DNA of 64,000 nucleotides from Topomyia yanbarensis (GCF_030247195.1 NC_080670.1:211222546-211286545), one strand, 5' to 3'; positions 1-12,150 are shown, counted from the stretch's first letter. Notes: generated from the sequence alone by a model not told the origin. Made by a program: numbers and translations.

Positions 1-1560
1 AGGCTAGCGAATTTAAAGTAGTTTGCTAAATGTATGATGTGTCAGTATGTCTTCCAACTGTTTAATTTTTATTTTGACAATAATTTGAATAATCGAGTCA
101 TTTTCTCCTGATGATCGGAATATTGATAAACGAATCATTTTCAACGGATAATCAAGTCACAGATAAGACCTACTTGTGCACATAGAAAAAAAAATCAAAG
201 GATAGGCAAGAATCACAATTTGATCTCACATGTGTAGAGAACGAGTGATGCCGAACTGATTGTGCGTACGTATATTTATAGATTCGAGTAATTTTGAGAA
301 TATTGCGATTTTCACTTTTTTATTTTATTTCATTAAAATACTTAAAAATAGTGGTAGTATTGCATTGAGTATTATTTATGTTAACTTTTTTGTGCTAACC
401 TAGCTTGTAATAATACGCACAATGGATAAAAAGTTCCTAAAATGACCATTTATCAGCTATTCTTGAATTTCACAAAAACAATATTTTCTGAAAACCTTAC
501 TGAATAACCCTTTGTTTTGCATTAAATACATGAAATTCATATCATAATGCTTCCTCAGTTGTTCATATAACAGGTCAAACTTTGTCAATGATGGATTCCT
601 AATACACCCAAAAAGTAGTCATCGTCAGAAAGAAATTTTTAACACTAAATTCCGAACTTAGGTAATTATCAAACATAGCATTATGGGAAAACTTTAAATA
701 ACTCAATTTAAAGCTAAATAAAGGCAATTTTCCCAAATCCACCTTCGCATATTTTGATTATTCAATATGGTCACCATATTAAATCCTTGCATTTCTCACT
801 GAAAAATTTCCTAGGTTCGTTTCATTTGGCTTTAAATTAAGTAATTTCATGTTATTTTTAATGGATTGTGGATTGGATCATCAAATTACCAAAAATCAAA
901 ACCAAAAATTGCTGAAAATGAAGAAAAGGGACTAAAACTCGTAGCTCTTGCACTCCCGCTCACAAATAACAAAATATTCTTTTGCCCTGAAACCGGTGCT
1001 AGCCTCCGATGCAAACAGAAAACATTTTTATCGGAAGCCAAAAATTCAAACTTTGCTTATCCAGCTAGCCTTTGCAGGGCTAACCGCGGCAAAAATTCCG
1101 TCGGTCTATTGACGGTGGGAAACTTTTTGCTCGCTGCAAAATTTCCTGTCTTGATACCAAAGTTTTCGGCTTCTCCCCATCATACAAAGAAACAACTCAT
1201 CATCATCATCATCAGTCAAGAAGCGATGATTCCCGTCCGGCTACAACAGAGCCACCCTCAAATAAAAACAACAAGTCAAAACTTTTCAGAATTTGGAGAC
1301 GATTGCAAGGAATACATTCTAAGCGAGCCAGCTCTTGCAGCCCTTGTTTCTTTGTGTGTTAATATTTAAGTTCGCTGATTGATGCCGGTTCAAAAGTCTT
1401 GTGTAACTTATCCACGTGGACTCGTTTTGGGGGCGGGGGTGGGAATAAAGTGCTTCCGAATCGTGAAACTACTTCGTGAAAACATTTTCATTTGCCATGA
1501 ATTTTAGCTTTGGGTTCGAATTGCAAATTCCAATTAAAGCTTCAATCGCAGACAGACAGA
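1..1560. other. AT-rich non-coding stretch
   Basis: No recognisable gene. The longest open frame (866-1369, 167 codons) has no domain, no splice context and runs through an ATC-type simple repeat near 1199-1214, so I treat it as chance. AT content is high and codon use in the frame looks random. Nothing else stands out; this is probably intergenic or intronic spacer. Confidence 0.6.
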
Positions 1561-1570
1561 AATAACACTT

Positions 1571-2075
1571 CTTCTTTAGTGGAGAAAATTTTTGGTGAAA
1601 ACTGTTTTTTCACCATTAAGGAGAAAATTGTTTAAAACAGTGTTTGTGTTTTGACTTCGTCTCATCAGAATCCGACACAAACTTAGTGACAGCACTAAGC
1701 TAGCGCTGGATTGATGCTAGCTCCAAAAAACGAAAACAATATTTGTGTATATGAGCAAACCCGTAGTCACGCGTGATGTCCCACAAGAAAATGTTACTAA
1801 TTTAGTTATAGGTCTTAAGCCCTTCACACCCAAAGACGGTTTTAAACAATTTTCTCGTTAACGGAGAAAATCAAAATTTTTCTCCACTAAGTAAAAATAT
1901 AGCATATTCCATATTACATTGGCTTGCTAAGCCAAACCAGGTTTCGATTTCATTAATTCTTATCAGCTTAATCAGAGTTCCTTTGCTTGCGGGACATCAT
2001 GCATGACTAGGGGTCCTGTCACTAAGTTAATGTCGGATTCTGATGAGACGAAAGGCAAATTCCATAATCAATTTA
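1571..2075. mobile_element. Foldback/MITE-like element, family 'CTCATCAG'
   Basis: The left arm at 1653-1793 reads outward to inward as CGTCTCATCAGAATCCGACA, then CTTAGTGACAG, then GTGATGTCCCACAAG. The right arm at 1982-2053 carries the same blocks in reverse complement and in the same order, although it lacks about 60 bp of the left arm. A second inverted pair is interleaved: 1571-1650 (AGTGGAGAAAATTTTTGG ... ATTGTTTAAAAC) recurs inverted at 1836-1897. This points to nested or rearranged foldback elements. No transposase is encoded, so it is probably a non-autonomous DNA element. Family members recur across the window. Confidence 0.75.
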
Positions 2076-4800
2076 CGTTATTTTTCGTTATTGGTTGTGG
2101 CGCTGCGATCGTTTGCCCTTGAGCAGAAACCACGACATAATAACGATAAACAACTACAATACTAACGTCCATTTGTCTATGCGCCAAATGCCACCGGCAT
2201 TCGTTCATTACGTACGCGTCATAAGGTTTCCACTTCAGGCACCGCAATTCCCAGAGACCATCGTCCAAGTCATTCCCCTAATTTCACGGCACATTAAGTG
2301 GCTTGGTACAAAAAAAATATTTTTCCACTTTTTCGGTGAAAGCAGTGAAACCCGTCGTCGACGTTAGCTTGAAGCATTCGTCCTCTCTTCCACATCCTTT
2401 CGTGATTTCGTTGTGCACAGTAGCTCCCCGCTAAGCTGAAACGTGTGCTGTCATACCGGAGCCAACCGCCCGAATCGAGACGGAATATTGTGTGCCAGTT
2501 ATTCGGTGTTCGCCCACGCGGAAATTCCCAGGACTAAAGCTCTGTGCACATGGCCAACAAAAAAAATAAAATAGCAGAACCACAAAAAGAGGTATCCTGC
2601 TTTGCTTACTTCAACGTCGGAGAAATGTTGATGCTTTGCCGCTTCGGACCACTGTCTGTCATCATCATCACCATCATCATCACCATTATCATGGTAATCG
2701 GTCAGACGTCGTTGGTTAACGGTTTTTGGTATCATTTTTTAGAAAGTTCAACTATCGGATGTTTGTGAGGGAGTCAAAACGAAATTTTTCACCTTGAATC
2801 GATTGAAAATGAAGCATTCAATTTATTTTTCTATTTTCCATATAACGGAGTAAATTTTGTTGGCAAAGTTTAATGGCTCTTTTTTTCATCTCTCCCCAAC
2901 AATCGATCGTTCACACCTCTCTCATCAAAGTTTAGCGCAGAGTGCGGAAAAAAGTTTTTGCTGCAGCATGTCCCAATTTTCCACACGTCCAACTTGATTT
3001 GTTTACTAGGTTGAGTTTTGTTGGAGCACTCGTCGCCTGACGACCCAACATTTTTCAGCTGGTGGCAATTACACAGTTTGATGCACCAAATGGAATAAAT
3101 TTTTGTTTTTAGAATAGGGCAATAATCATGAACCAAATCACGAAATGGAGCGGAAAATCTTTTCTGTATCCTGAGGAAGGTGCGAATAGCCACCGAAACG
3201 TCAAAAAATGCATTTTGAAATATGAGTTGATTATTCTCGGATAATTACTTTATGCTTCGTAGATATCCACGTAACAGAATAAAAGCTTGAGGATCACGTC
3301 AGGGAAGCATTCTGAGACCTCTGTTACCATTAACTTTCATCATTGACTCAGCCTTTATTTTTCTGTGATTTTCATCGAATTTTGGCGTCCGTTTCCAAAT
3401 TTATCTAGTTCGAATGTTCAACAACACCGAATCCGAATCCAATTTTATCTATAAACATTACTAGAATAACAATGAGGCTGAATTCCGTTGCTTTGCCCCA
3501 TTGCACAAAGATATAGCATGAACTAGACCGAGTGGGCGGAAAGATGGCCTGCGGCGAACAATTGATGGCAGGACGATTTCCCAACAACGGTTTTGTTGTT
3601 GTTGTTATCCTAGTGTCAGCCAGATCTGGGTCTCTCCCTCAGAGGCTCATCGGCCACCCACCCAATCAGTGAACCGGACTATATTGAATTGTTCCATTCT
3701 GGCCTCATGTTTTCCCCCTTCTTATCGGGTGAAAGGTACGCCTTGGGGAATGTCGAGTCGAGTGTATGTATTTTGCCTTCTTGAATTTGAAATGTCCAGT
3801 AATAAAGAAGTAAGAAGTATGAAACTGGATCCCGCTTCGGGGCGACGTCGGAACCGGAACCGGAATTTACCTGGAGGTAGGTCTCTTTTTTCTGAGAACT
3901 CGTTTGATTACACAGCGAGTGACCTTCGAACGGACATGGCCGGTCGACATGAAAAGGTTGCTGTGTGACCCCCTCCCCTCCTTCCACTCATGATTTATTA
4001 CTTTTATCCTTTTTTACCTGATCTTTCCTGGCCTAGCCGGTTCCAGCATCAAACACACCAGTAAAATATCAAAAATTGAAAATTGTCCCGACTCGGATTC
4101 GTCTGGCTGGTTGGTTGGAAACTCAAAAAAAAAAAAAATAATATTACTAGGAAACCGAGTTTCAGCGAGGCCTCCATCAAACCGTCTTCGTAGCCGACGG
4201 CTGGCATAAGGATCAAACAAACCACTTATCCTTTGTACCCGGTCACGGGAAGGTGCGGGCCCACCTGCATGCAAGTTGAAGAAGGGTCAAATCGATTGCG
4301 CGGCTGATGGTGGGCGACAGGAATCGAGAAAAAAGGAAAACCTTCTTTTCCCGTTCGTTCTTTAAATATTGATGCCACGTCAAACTCTTTCGGGACCCAT
4401 ACTTGGGTGAATTATGTATCTTTTCAGCAGGTAAAATTTAAGAGCCAGCGGACATGCTGATCCACGCGGATTGTCCCTCACTTGTGTCCATTCCCTTTTG
4501 GATAAAATTTCGGGCTTTGCATATTCGGGGAAAATGGGTTTATAAACCTGCTAAATCCTCTTTCCGGCGTACAAAGCAAAGGCAACGGTAGCTCACGCAT
4601 CGAGCATAAATAGAATCCGGGTACCGTGCTTCGTCTCTTATCATCCCACTGATGGGAAGATGACAGAGATCAGACCTGATTTGCGGTTTCCGAATGGCGG
4701 TGTTTGAAACCTTGTTTGATTTTATTAGGTGATAAATTCCAAACACCAACGACTTTCAATCTTTTGTTTTCCCGTCGTTCTTTTACGGTTCGTGATAAAT
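2076..4800. other. Non-coding stretch with simple repeats
   Basis: No gene recognised. It holds an imperfect ATC/ACC microsatellite at about 2657-2692 and a poly-A run near 4124-4138. A 107-codon minus-strand frame at 2870-3193 has several cysteines but no family I know and no clear splice sites. Frames at 3669-3987 overlap on both strands and look accidental. Base composition is closer to even here than in the flanks, so unannotated UTR or regulatory DNA is possible. Confidence 0.5.
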
Positions 4801-4817
4801 GTAAATTATCTTTGCGA

Positions 4818-4856
4818 GCATATAAACTGCGGAATCACTGCGAATGGAAGCAGTTG
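4818..4856 (+). promoter_or_regulatory. Candidate TATA + initiator core promoter
   Basis: TATAAA at 4821-4826 is followed by CAGTT at 4851-4855. The A at 4852 lies 31 nt downstream of the first T of the TATA box, which is the usual spacing for an arthropod TATA/Inr promoter. No coding exon is recognised downstream, and such motif pairs arise by chance in AT-rich DNA, so this is only a candidate. Confidence 0.25.
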
Positions 4857-5170
4857 TGAGTTAGGGTTTTGCTTTTATTCACCATTGTAATCTGATTCTG
4901 AGAAATAGCTCCTATTGGGCGGACATAAATCCAACATCAGAAGCAAAGTAGGTGTTTGTGGTCTATGGCAGTGATGCTCCAGTACACAATTTCAAGAAAT
5001 ATTTATGCCAAAGTTCAACCCAAAACAGCGAATGTTAAGTAATATGTCGTAACATCACCAAGTACTGATTCGGCTACGGAAAATATTTTGAATTCTACAA
5101 GCTCAACAGGTGCTACGATAAAAGACGACGAACCGTTTGAAGATAGTCATTATAAGCATGACTTCATCAG

Positions 5171-5430
5171 ACTAGATGAACTGTTCATTATTATCGTGTG
5201 AAAACGAGCGTTTATATGTCCGCGCTTGAAACCGTGTTTTGAAAATTTGTAGGCGCCAACATATTGACTTAATGCCGGCACAATTTGATGATAGCGAGAT
5301 TGTGGGCATAGTTATGCGTGGTCTAGTACGTATTGACGCAAAAGGCTCGAGCGTTTGTATGTTGTTGTGCACATTCTTTACATCGCGTGGCCGTTTGTAT
5401 GCTGTATGTATGCTGTACTAATGCGTTTCT
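5171..5430. repeat. Dispersed repeat with GGCTCGAGCGTTTG core
   Basis: The core GGCTCGAGCGTTTGTATGTT at about 5343-5362 is shared with both arms of the long hairpin at 15.9-16.05 kb and with a fragment near 37171-37184. Flanking tracts rich in 'GCGTGGCCGTTTGTATG' look like decayed family sequence. No protein can be supported. It is probably a fragment of a non-autonomous inverted-repeat element. Confidence 0.45.
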
Positions 5431-5859
5431 GTAACCGCGCAGCCGTTTACAGAATCCCGTCTGCTTTTAGGTGTTACTGAGCAAGAAACAGCAAAAGGAG
5501 AAACATTTTGGCTAGACTTTCAATCAGTTATGGTTAAATTGCCGTACACCTCGTATACCTTAACGTTTTACAGAAAGATATTGTGACAGTCATGCGCAGA
5601 GCGGATGATGGAAATGAAAGGTGAGAACATGCAGCGCATGACAAATATATATTAGTCTTCCGAATACTATAGAAATATAGCAAACGCTAACTAATGGTTG
5701 AAATTTAGTTTGGGCTGGTGAGAGTAGAACGAAGCATGCAACATTAAAAAGGCCCAATAAGCCCTCCTGGCAACCTCGATTTCCCAATATCAAGTCGTAT
5801 TGCAATCAACATCTAAAAGCAACTTTCTGTTAGAGATCAATATGAAGAATTACAATTAT

Positions 5860-6180
5860 GTTCCATAGAAAGTGAATGGTTGACGCATTAAATGGTGATT
5901 TGCGATTAAACTAGTATTCATTGTTGCCAATTGATGCACTAAATTTCTTCAAACTGATACATGTAATATTGCTTGAAAATGTTTGCAATACCGTTAAACC
6001 AAATGTTTCGATTTGACTATTCCTTATCAGTTTAAAAATTAACCTCTTTTCTTCTGGGATATCATATAACCTTGGCCTATTAGCCAGGGCAGGGCTAAGT
6101 ACCTCTGTTTCATCCCAGGATCTGAGGACCAAAGGTGTGACATTAACCCTCTTAGCTAAGTCACTTCCAACGATTTCAAA
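5860..6180 (-). other. Unrecognised minus-strand open frame, possible relic
   Basis: A minus-strand frame at 5911-6132 extends upstream without a stop to about 6165. Its coding-like stretch has residues of the type LRSWDETEVLSPALANRPR (about 6120-6060). I cannot assign a family. The surrounding sequence is repeat debris, so an eroded transposon fragment is more likely than a host exon. No convincing splice sites were found. Confidence 0.2.
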
Positions 6181-6436
6181 TTGAAACGGTCGGTACGGTT
6201 GTCCACGTTTCTTCCTTATTCAAGGTTCAAAATAATTCGTTGATTTATTTCTTTATTAAAAGAATAATTTGATTGCCGTATAATTTTGAATCATCTTCAT
6301 TTTGTACGCCACACAATTGCCCTGGCCGCTTAAATTAGTGTTTTACATACCATATGTGCCATATGAACGTCTACAATTTTCCAGGATCCTTTCATGTATT
6401 GGCTGTGTATGACTAGACTAGACTAGAACCTCTTTC

Positions 6437-6600
6437 TCGCGGGAGATCACGCTTGACAAGCGGTTTGCCCAGGAACACAATTAGTGTCTCTGTTCTATGG
6501 ATCGTCAATCCGGCGCTAGTTTAGTCCCGTCACTAAGTTAGTGTCGGATTCTGATGAGACGAAGTGAAAACGCAAGTTCCATAACTAATTTAATACCGTC
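6437..6600. mobile_element. Foldback family 'CTCATCAG', right-arm copy
   Basis: This copy has CGCGGGAGATCACGCTTGAC, then a 'GGCGCTAGTTTAGTC' block, then CCGTCACTAAGTTAGTGTCG and GATTCTGATGAGACGAAG. It matches the right arm at 1982-2075 in order and orientation, including the trailing 'TTCCATAACTAATTTA'. No matching left arm is obvious upstream, so this is a truncated copy or a solo arm. A GACTA direct repeat lies just upstream at about 6411-6426. Confidence 0.65.
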
Positions 6601-6639
6601 AATCAATTCCTTCATATTATGATGGACGGAGCTCCATCA

Positions 6640-6880
6640 TATGCCTAATATTGTACAGATAATGTTGAACATCCATCCTATTCTGATTCCTAATATATCA
6701 CTGATGATAAAATCGAGATACGTCTGCGCAATCTGGCACCGCGCGCTAACACTAGTCTAGTCTTATCAAAAAATATATGTCGAAATACGGAACAGTTGAA
6801 TTCGTTACGAATGATTCTTGGAGAAGCCGCCTTCCTGGTGTTCTCAAAATTTAGTGCACTTTTAACGCAGACCAATTTCG
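6640..6880 (+). pseudogene. Non-LTR retrotransposon ORF1 (RRM-like) relic
   Basis: Forward translation of about 6705-6740 gives KIEIRLRNLAP. In a shifted frame near 6775-6830 it gives a stretch of the type KYMSKYGTVEFVTNDSW. This is the layout of the RRM-like part of LINE ORF1 proteins (an 'IEIRLHDL..' strand, then 'YG.V..V..D.W'). The same motif occurs at 26328-26354 (+) and about 33905-33940 (-). Frameshifts and stops break it, so it is a dead fragment. The assignment rests on motif memory and agreement within the window. Confidence 0.45.
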
Positions 6881-6974
6881 AAATGATTAAGATTAAGAAA
6901 CTTTTTTTAGAAATTGAGATGATTTCGGGAAATTTTTAAGACAAATTTAATTCGAAAAGTTGGATTTCAATGTT

Positions 6975-7150
6975 TCGTGTTCCACTCGTCAGTAACTGAA
7001 ACCAACCTGCTGTCAGTTAGATAATGTATCAAAATTAACACCAAATTGGCGTCAGTTAGACGCACAACCCAAACAGTTTACACAACATGTGTGAGCGCCT
7101 AAAGCAACTGGCGAGTGATCCCCTTATTAGCCAAGCACAGAAATTTGTTT
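6975..7150. mobile_element. Decayed MITE related to the 31.8 kb element
   Basis: It starts with TTTCGTGTTCCACTCGTCAG and continues with blocks 'CAGTTAGACGC', 'CCAAACAG', 'GCGCCTAAAGCAAC' and 'AGCCAAGC', followed by 'AAATTTGTTT'. The element at 31815-32037 carries equivalent blocks in the same order and retains both TIRs. This copy has lost a clear right TIR. No coding content. Confidence 0.55.
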
Positions 7151-7269
7151 TAATTAAAAAATAATTTGTTTGTTTCGATTATAGTAAGTTATAGTAATGT
7201 CATTTACATTTGTTATATTTGTCCATTGTTACACTCGTTCGCTTCTTCTTTAGGTTACAACTATTTCTA

Positions 7270-7347
7270 ACTGTGTGGCGGTGGGCAGGAATTATTCATC
7301 AGGTGAACTCTATAAAAGACAATCGATTTACCAACTCCGCTACGTAT
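7270..7347 (-). mobile_element. tRNA-derived SINE head (truncated)
   Basis: On the minus strand the sequence contains TAGCGGAGTTGG, a perfect match to the pol III A box TRGCNNAGYNGG, followed by 'TAAATCGATTG'. The B-box region is decayed (GAATAATTCC). The same head with an intact B box is present at 17180-17254. It is not a functional tRNA because the arms do not pair and the B box is lost. Confidence 0.5.
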
Positions 7348-7639
7348 GTCCCCATTTAAAATATTGGGGGGAGCAATTCTGGAGTGTTTTAAAATATTAT
7401 AAAGTAAAAGTAAAATGGATTTTTTGAAGTAGAATACTTCTAACGTTTCAATACTGGGGTCCCGTTTCAAAAATTTCTATTGAGGCTTTTTTTTCCAGTT
7501 TTGAAATACGAATAACTCCATTATACTGAGCAAAATTGCAGTATCTGACGTGTTTTGAATTAAATTTCGCAAAATGTGCGACTGCTACAAATAAACCAAA
7601 ATCGGATTCTCAAAAAATCTTTCAAAAACGACGAGAAAA

Positions 7640-8300
7640 ATACGAATTTTGCCAAACGATTTCAGGCAGAGCCGTGAAGCATCTAAGCGATTCGTTACAT
7701 ACGGCAAGGTTATTCATACAGGTCTCGCTTGTTCATTTTGCATCAGTCGTTGCTCGAAAGCCAAACCAACAACATATTGACTGTATTGTCTGGACGGTAC
7801 TATATGGATTTTTCGCTAACGTCGGCATTTGCACACACTCGCACTTATGTGATTCAATCAAATACAGGTAGTTTACAAATAGATGTGCTGCGGGTACGTT
7901 CTAATCATTCGTCGCTCGAATACCAAACGAGCAACATCATGCCGATATCGTCTGGACGGTACAATCGTTCGTGTACATGCAGGGTTTCGGGTCGCACGGC
8001 AGGGTGGGGAGCGCATGATATACTTTGAAAACAGCAGGGAAACGGATGCAAGTTTGGCACGGTTTAATTGTATGCGTGTTAATGCCGCCATCCATAACGT
8101 CTACTATGGGTTTTCGGCAGTGGTGGTATTTTTCAAGTGGAACCGTGTGAGGATTGCACCCGTTTCCTGACTGTGTGCAAGCTGCTTTATCGGGCACTCT
8201 TCGTCCTGCTGTGGTATTTCAGACTTCGCATGTACACGCAGGGATGCCATCATGCAGCTTCCAGGCAAAAGATGAACTTCTCATTCGGCCTGATTATTAA
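7640..8300. repeat. Imperfect internal direct repeats, about 165-260 bp spacing
   Basis: The block CGTTGCTCGAAAGCCAAAC ... GTCTGGACGGTAC (about 7749-7801) recurs as CGTCGCTCGAATACCAAAC ... GTCTGGACGGTAC (about 7910-7963). GTACATGCAGGGTTTCGG (about 7973) recurs as GTACACGCAGGGATGCCA (about 8231). Several overlapping frames of 60-110 codons on both strands are by-products of this local GC-richer repeat. I recognise no protein. It may be a decayed tandem array or the body of an unknown element. Confidence 0.45.
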
Positions 8301-9599
8301 AGTAAGAAACTGTTACACAAAAATTATCAAGCAACTAGAACGATAGCACACTTTTTGAAAATTTTGTATATTTTTCCAAATTTAAAGAAAAAATTTTGAT
8401 GCGCTTTCGGTGATGACTAAAATGTATGTCAAATTTCAGTTGTTCTGTCAGGATTTCTTTGAAAAATTGTGGCAATCATGTTTACACGAAATGCGATAGG
8501 TTCGAGTCGTGTACACGTGATGATTTGCAACGTGTGTGTTGCTTCTGAGTTTCGTTGGGAGAAATTTATTTATTTTTCTGCTTGTGTGTGCGTTTGGTTG
8601 ATACGGATGAAATTCTCATGTCAACATATTTTCGACGGTTTGTGGGTGCGTAGGGTGATAGGCCAGTTAACACAAACGTTTCATATTTCGAATATGCGTG
8701 ATGCTTTATTATCACTGAGGCATCTGACAACGTGCTTCTGTAGATGCTTCTGAAGCACGGGCGGACTGATTTGGATTTGCGCCTGCTGAAGGATGGATGT
8801 TGGTTGGACATTTTTATGGGCGAGGAGATTGAGCTATGCTAGAGCAGTTTCATTTTGTTTCAACAAGTTATCTGTAGCCATTCGTGGTGATCAATCCAAG
8901 AGTGATGCCATCTGACCAAGATTAAGCACTTATTGGTTTTCATTGTTATCATAGGTTTGCAAGCATTAGTATTTTATAGTAATCAGGTTTCTTTGGGTAT
9001 ATTTAACAGATTAGTTTTCAATAGAGGAGTTTATTATTACGAACAGTTTCGTTTCGGGCTTTAAAACTAGTGTACGCTGTCGTTCTCTTTGTGGCTTCAT
9101 TATTCCAAACACGTTTAGAGCTGTGTTTTGAATATATAGAGCATTCAGCACATACAATCAGGTTCGATAGATTGGGGACGATAATTTCGAGTCATATAAC
9201 GATTTAAGGACACTTTCTGGTGTGGTTCAGTTTTAGATTCATAATTTTGAAAGTTCTAGAAAAAACTAGACATTTAAGAAATAGAATGAGCTTGCACTGT
9301 GAGCCCATTTTTTGTTGTTAATAACAGTACTGTTTTTGTAGGTACAGTCCTTGCAAATGTGCTGGAATAAATGTTCATTGTGTTAAGGTGCTTGCCTATT
9401 TCAGATTATATTTTTTTGCGAATTGGAAAAAAGAATCATTCCAACGACTCACTTGGAAATTCCGATGACACTTTACGGCACAAGTTAGAAGGGCAAAAAT
9501 TTAAGTGTATTCTACGTAATTGTGGTTATATCTCTGACATTACTCACTAATCTTTTCTTTAAATTTATCGCATCCGCGGTGAGATGCTGACGAAGTGAG
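8301..9599. other. Stretch without recognisable features
   Basis: Only short unrelated open frames (longest 94 codons at 8469-8753, with a Cys/Trp-rich translation lacking any motif). No splice-flanked exon, TIR pair or satellite noticed. Probably spacer. Confidence 0.5.
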
Positions 9600-11515
9600 A
9601 TATGACAGGTCAGAGCTAACAAGTTGGAAGTTTACAATGAGAACTGAGAGATAATTGATTTTAGATTAAGGGTGAGAAGCGAGAAATGAGACGTGCAAAG
9701 AATGGAGAGATTTGAAAAGATAAAAATGAGAAGTGAAAAGCGAGTGACGAGATTTCAAACATCCGAGATGAGATGTGATCACTTAAGGATAAGTACTGGG
9801 ATGAATTAGAGATAAAATGAGAGATAAGCAGTGAGACTAAAGATTGAAAGTCAGGATTTAGATGTGAAAAATATAACGTAATACAAGAAGTGGAAAAATA
9901 AGACACTTAAAAAATTTAAAAAAAAAATGAAATGTGGAAAATAGAATCGAAAATATCAAGGCGACAAATATGACACATAGCGTAAATTCAAAATATGGCC
10001 AAAAATAATAAAAAATGGGACATAAAAAGAAACATTTAAAAAATTGATTAATATGAACAAAAAATTAAGTCAAAAAATGTACATTGGAACACACAAAAAT
10101 AGAGAAAATGGAGAAACAAAGAAGAAATAAATGTAAAAATGAACAAACGGAAAAATGAAATTAAAAACTTGGAATAAATTGATTAATGGGGAATATGGAA
10201 AAAATGTTAGAATTGGAAAGTAGGGAAAAAACTTACTAAAAGTCACCCAATGGACACCAACAAAAACAAGACGCAATTAAATAAATGCGGAAAAAAGGAA
10301 ACAAAATTTAAAAAAACATACGAAAACTGCATAAAATAAGAAAAAAGATGCAAAAACAGTGCATCGAAAAAAATAACACATGGATTAAACAGACTTAAAT
10401 AAAAGGTGAGAAAAAATTAAGAAAATATTTTCCAAAATAAAAATAAAAACAAATATAGAAAAAAAATGATTTAAAAAATAAGAATAATGAAAAAAGAAAT
10501 TTTAGATAAATTAAATCACGCATTTCAAAAAATTTTAAACTAGACTAAAAGAAAAAGACAAAAAAGGAAACAGAAACAGAATAAATTGGTATCTGAAATA
10601 AGAGAATTTTTCATTACAAAAAAATAAAACAAATGCAAAAAATGGAAAGTATGAATACAATTCACTAAACGGCATTGGACATATGTAATAAAAAGACATA
10701 AAAATAAACTTAGAAAATAGGAAAAGACAAAAATGCATAAAATAAAAAACAATGATGAGCAAAAGTGAAAAACTTTTAAATACAGTGAATGAAACAAGCA
10801 ACAAAATAATTCAAAGAAAACTTCTAAAAATGGACGAACAATTGAAAAAACAAGAATACAGAGTTTCACCAACCAATAAAAGAAATGAAAATGTTTGAAA
10901 ACCGAAAAATAAGAATAACGAAAAAGGAAGATCGAAGAGAAAAATTAAAAAAAAAGCTTTCTAAAGTGAATAACGAAAAGTAACGGTAAAATAGTACTCG
11001 TAAAACGGGAAAACCAAACATAAATGGGAAAAAATGAACGAACAGGATAAAATGGTAAAAATTCAAGTATGAACAAAATCGAAATAAGTCGAAAGAAAAA
11101 CTAGGATTGTAAATGAAACAAAAACGAAAATAGCGAAAAAGAAAAATGTGAAAAATATACAAAAAATGACAGAACGAAAAAAATTAAACATTACGTAATT
11201 TCCACGAGACAATGCAATGAACAGAAAGAAATGTAAAATAAATTATAAATCATCAGATCAAATCAAATCATAAAATGGAAACAATATAACATGCTTGAGA
11301 AAAAAAACAACAAGGCGTAACAATACAAAAGAATGTGTGAAAAAGTAAAGCAAATTATTAAATAATAAAAGTTAGAAAAAAGAAAAACGAAAAATATAAA
11401 GTAACACAACAGCAAACAAAAAATATGAAAGTTAAGGATTATTTTTATACATATTCAAAAATTAAATGTATTAAAATAACAATAAAAAAATGTCAAAATA
11501 ACAAAAAATATTAAT
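9600..11515. repeat. Purine/A-rich low-complexity block
   Basis: From about 9600 the plus strand is dominated by GAGA-type purine runs (for example AGATAAAATGAGAGATAAG). From 9900 to about 11500 it is dominated by A-rich words such as 'aaaaatg', 'gaaaaa' and 'aataaaa', with very little T. Minus-strand open frames of 80-110 codons rich in F, L, S and Y (10070-11162) are composition artefacts. The opposite asymmetry, T-rich on the plus strand, occurs at 15.36-15.55 and 16.33-19.66 kb. Likely an eroded satellite or expanded low-complexity tract. Confidence 0.7.
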
Positions 11516-12150
11516 ACGGCTCGAGCCTCGAAACAGAAGGAATAGTTCATCGGAAAGCGAGAAAGGGGAAATAACGTTGCTAATGATAGTGCTTAAAATT
11601 CAAAAAGCTAGTTATAGCTCCCAGTTAAATGTCTTAAAAAACTGATTTTTAACTAGAAAAACATGCTTACTGTTAAGTGAACAGATAAAGGCCATATTTA
11701 TATTCGATGAACAGGAACAAACACTTAACTGTCCCAACTCAGAGTGCTCAAATTAATTCATGTTACTCCGTTTTTTAATTTTATTCGACAAAACTGAAAG
11801 AAATAGTTTCTTTACAGTCCAGTTCCTATGAAACCAGTCCTACAGTCCAGTTTCTATGAAACCGACACAATTTCATCAAATTAAGCAGTAAAAACTTCTA
11901 AACCTTCAGTATAGCTTCCTATGTTCCGCAGGGCAGCCACCTGGGACCGCTGATGTTTCGGTTTTTTTGTCACTGACACTAAAACACAAAAGTACAATCT
12001 ATTTTGCACAGATTACAAGCAAATTAAGCTCTCTTGATTATATTTACCAATGTTTCCAATCCGATAGGAATGCTATCTTACTCGTAGACCCTAGTTTCGT
12101 CTACAGTTCCTGCTGATAATCAAAAATCCGGAACAGTTGAAAAAAATGCA
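11516..12150. other. Spacer between the A-rich block and a GC-rich island
   Basis: No gene found. A short imperfect direct repeat, AGTCCAGTTCCTATGAAACC / AGTCCAGTTTCTATGAAACC, lies at about 11816-11865. Otherwise nothing notable. Confidence 0.4.

Noticed and set aside
866..1369. 167-codon plus-strand open frame
   Set aside because: No domain, runs through an ATC simple repeat, no splice context; chance frame in AT-rich DNA.
10070..11162. Several 68-110 codon minus-strand frames encoding F/L/Y/S-rich products
   Set aside because: Direct consequence of the A-rich plus strand; not membrane proteins.
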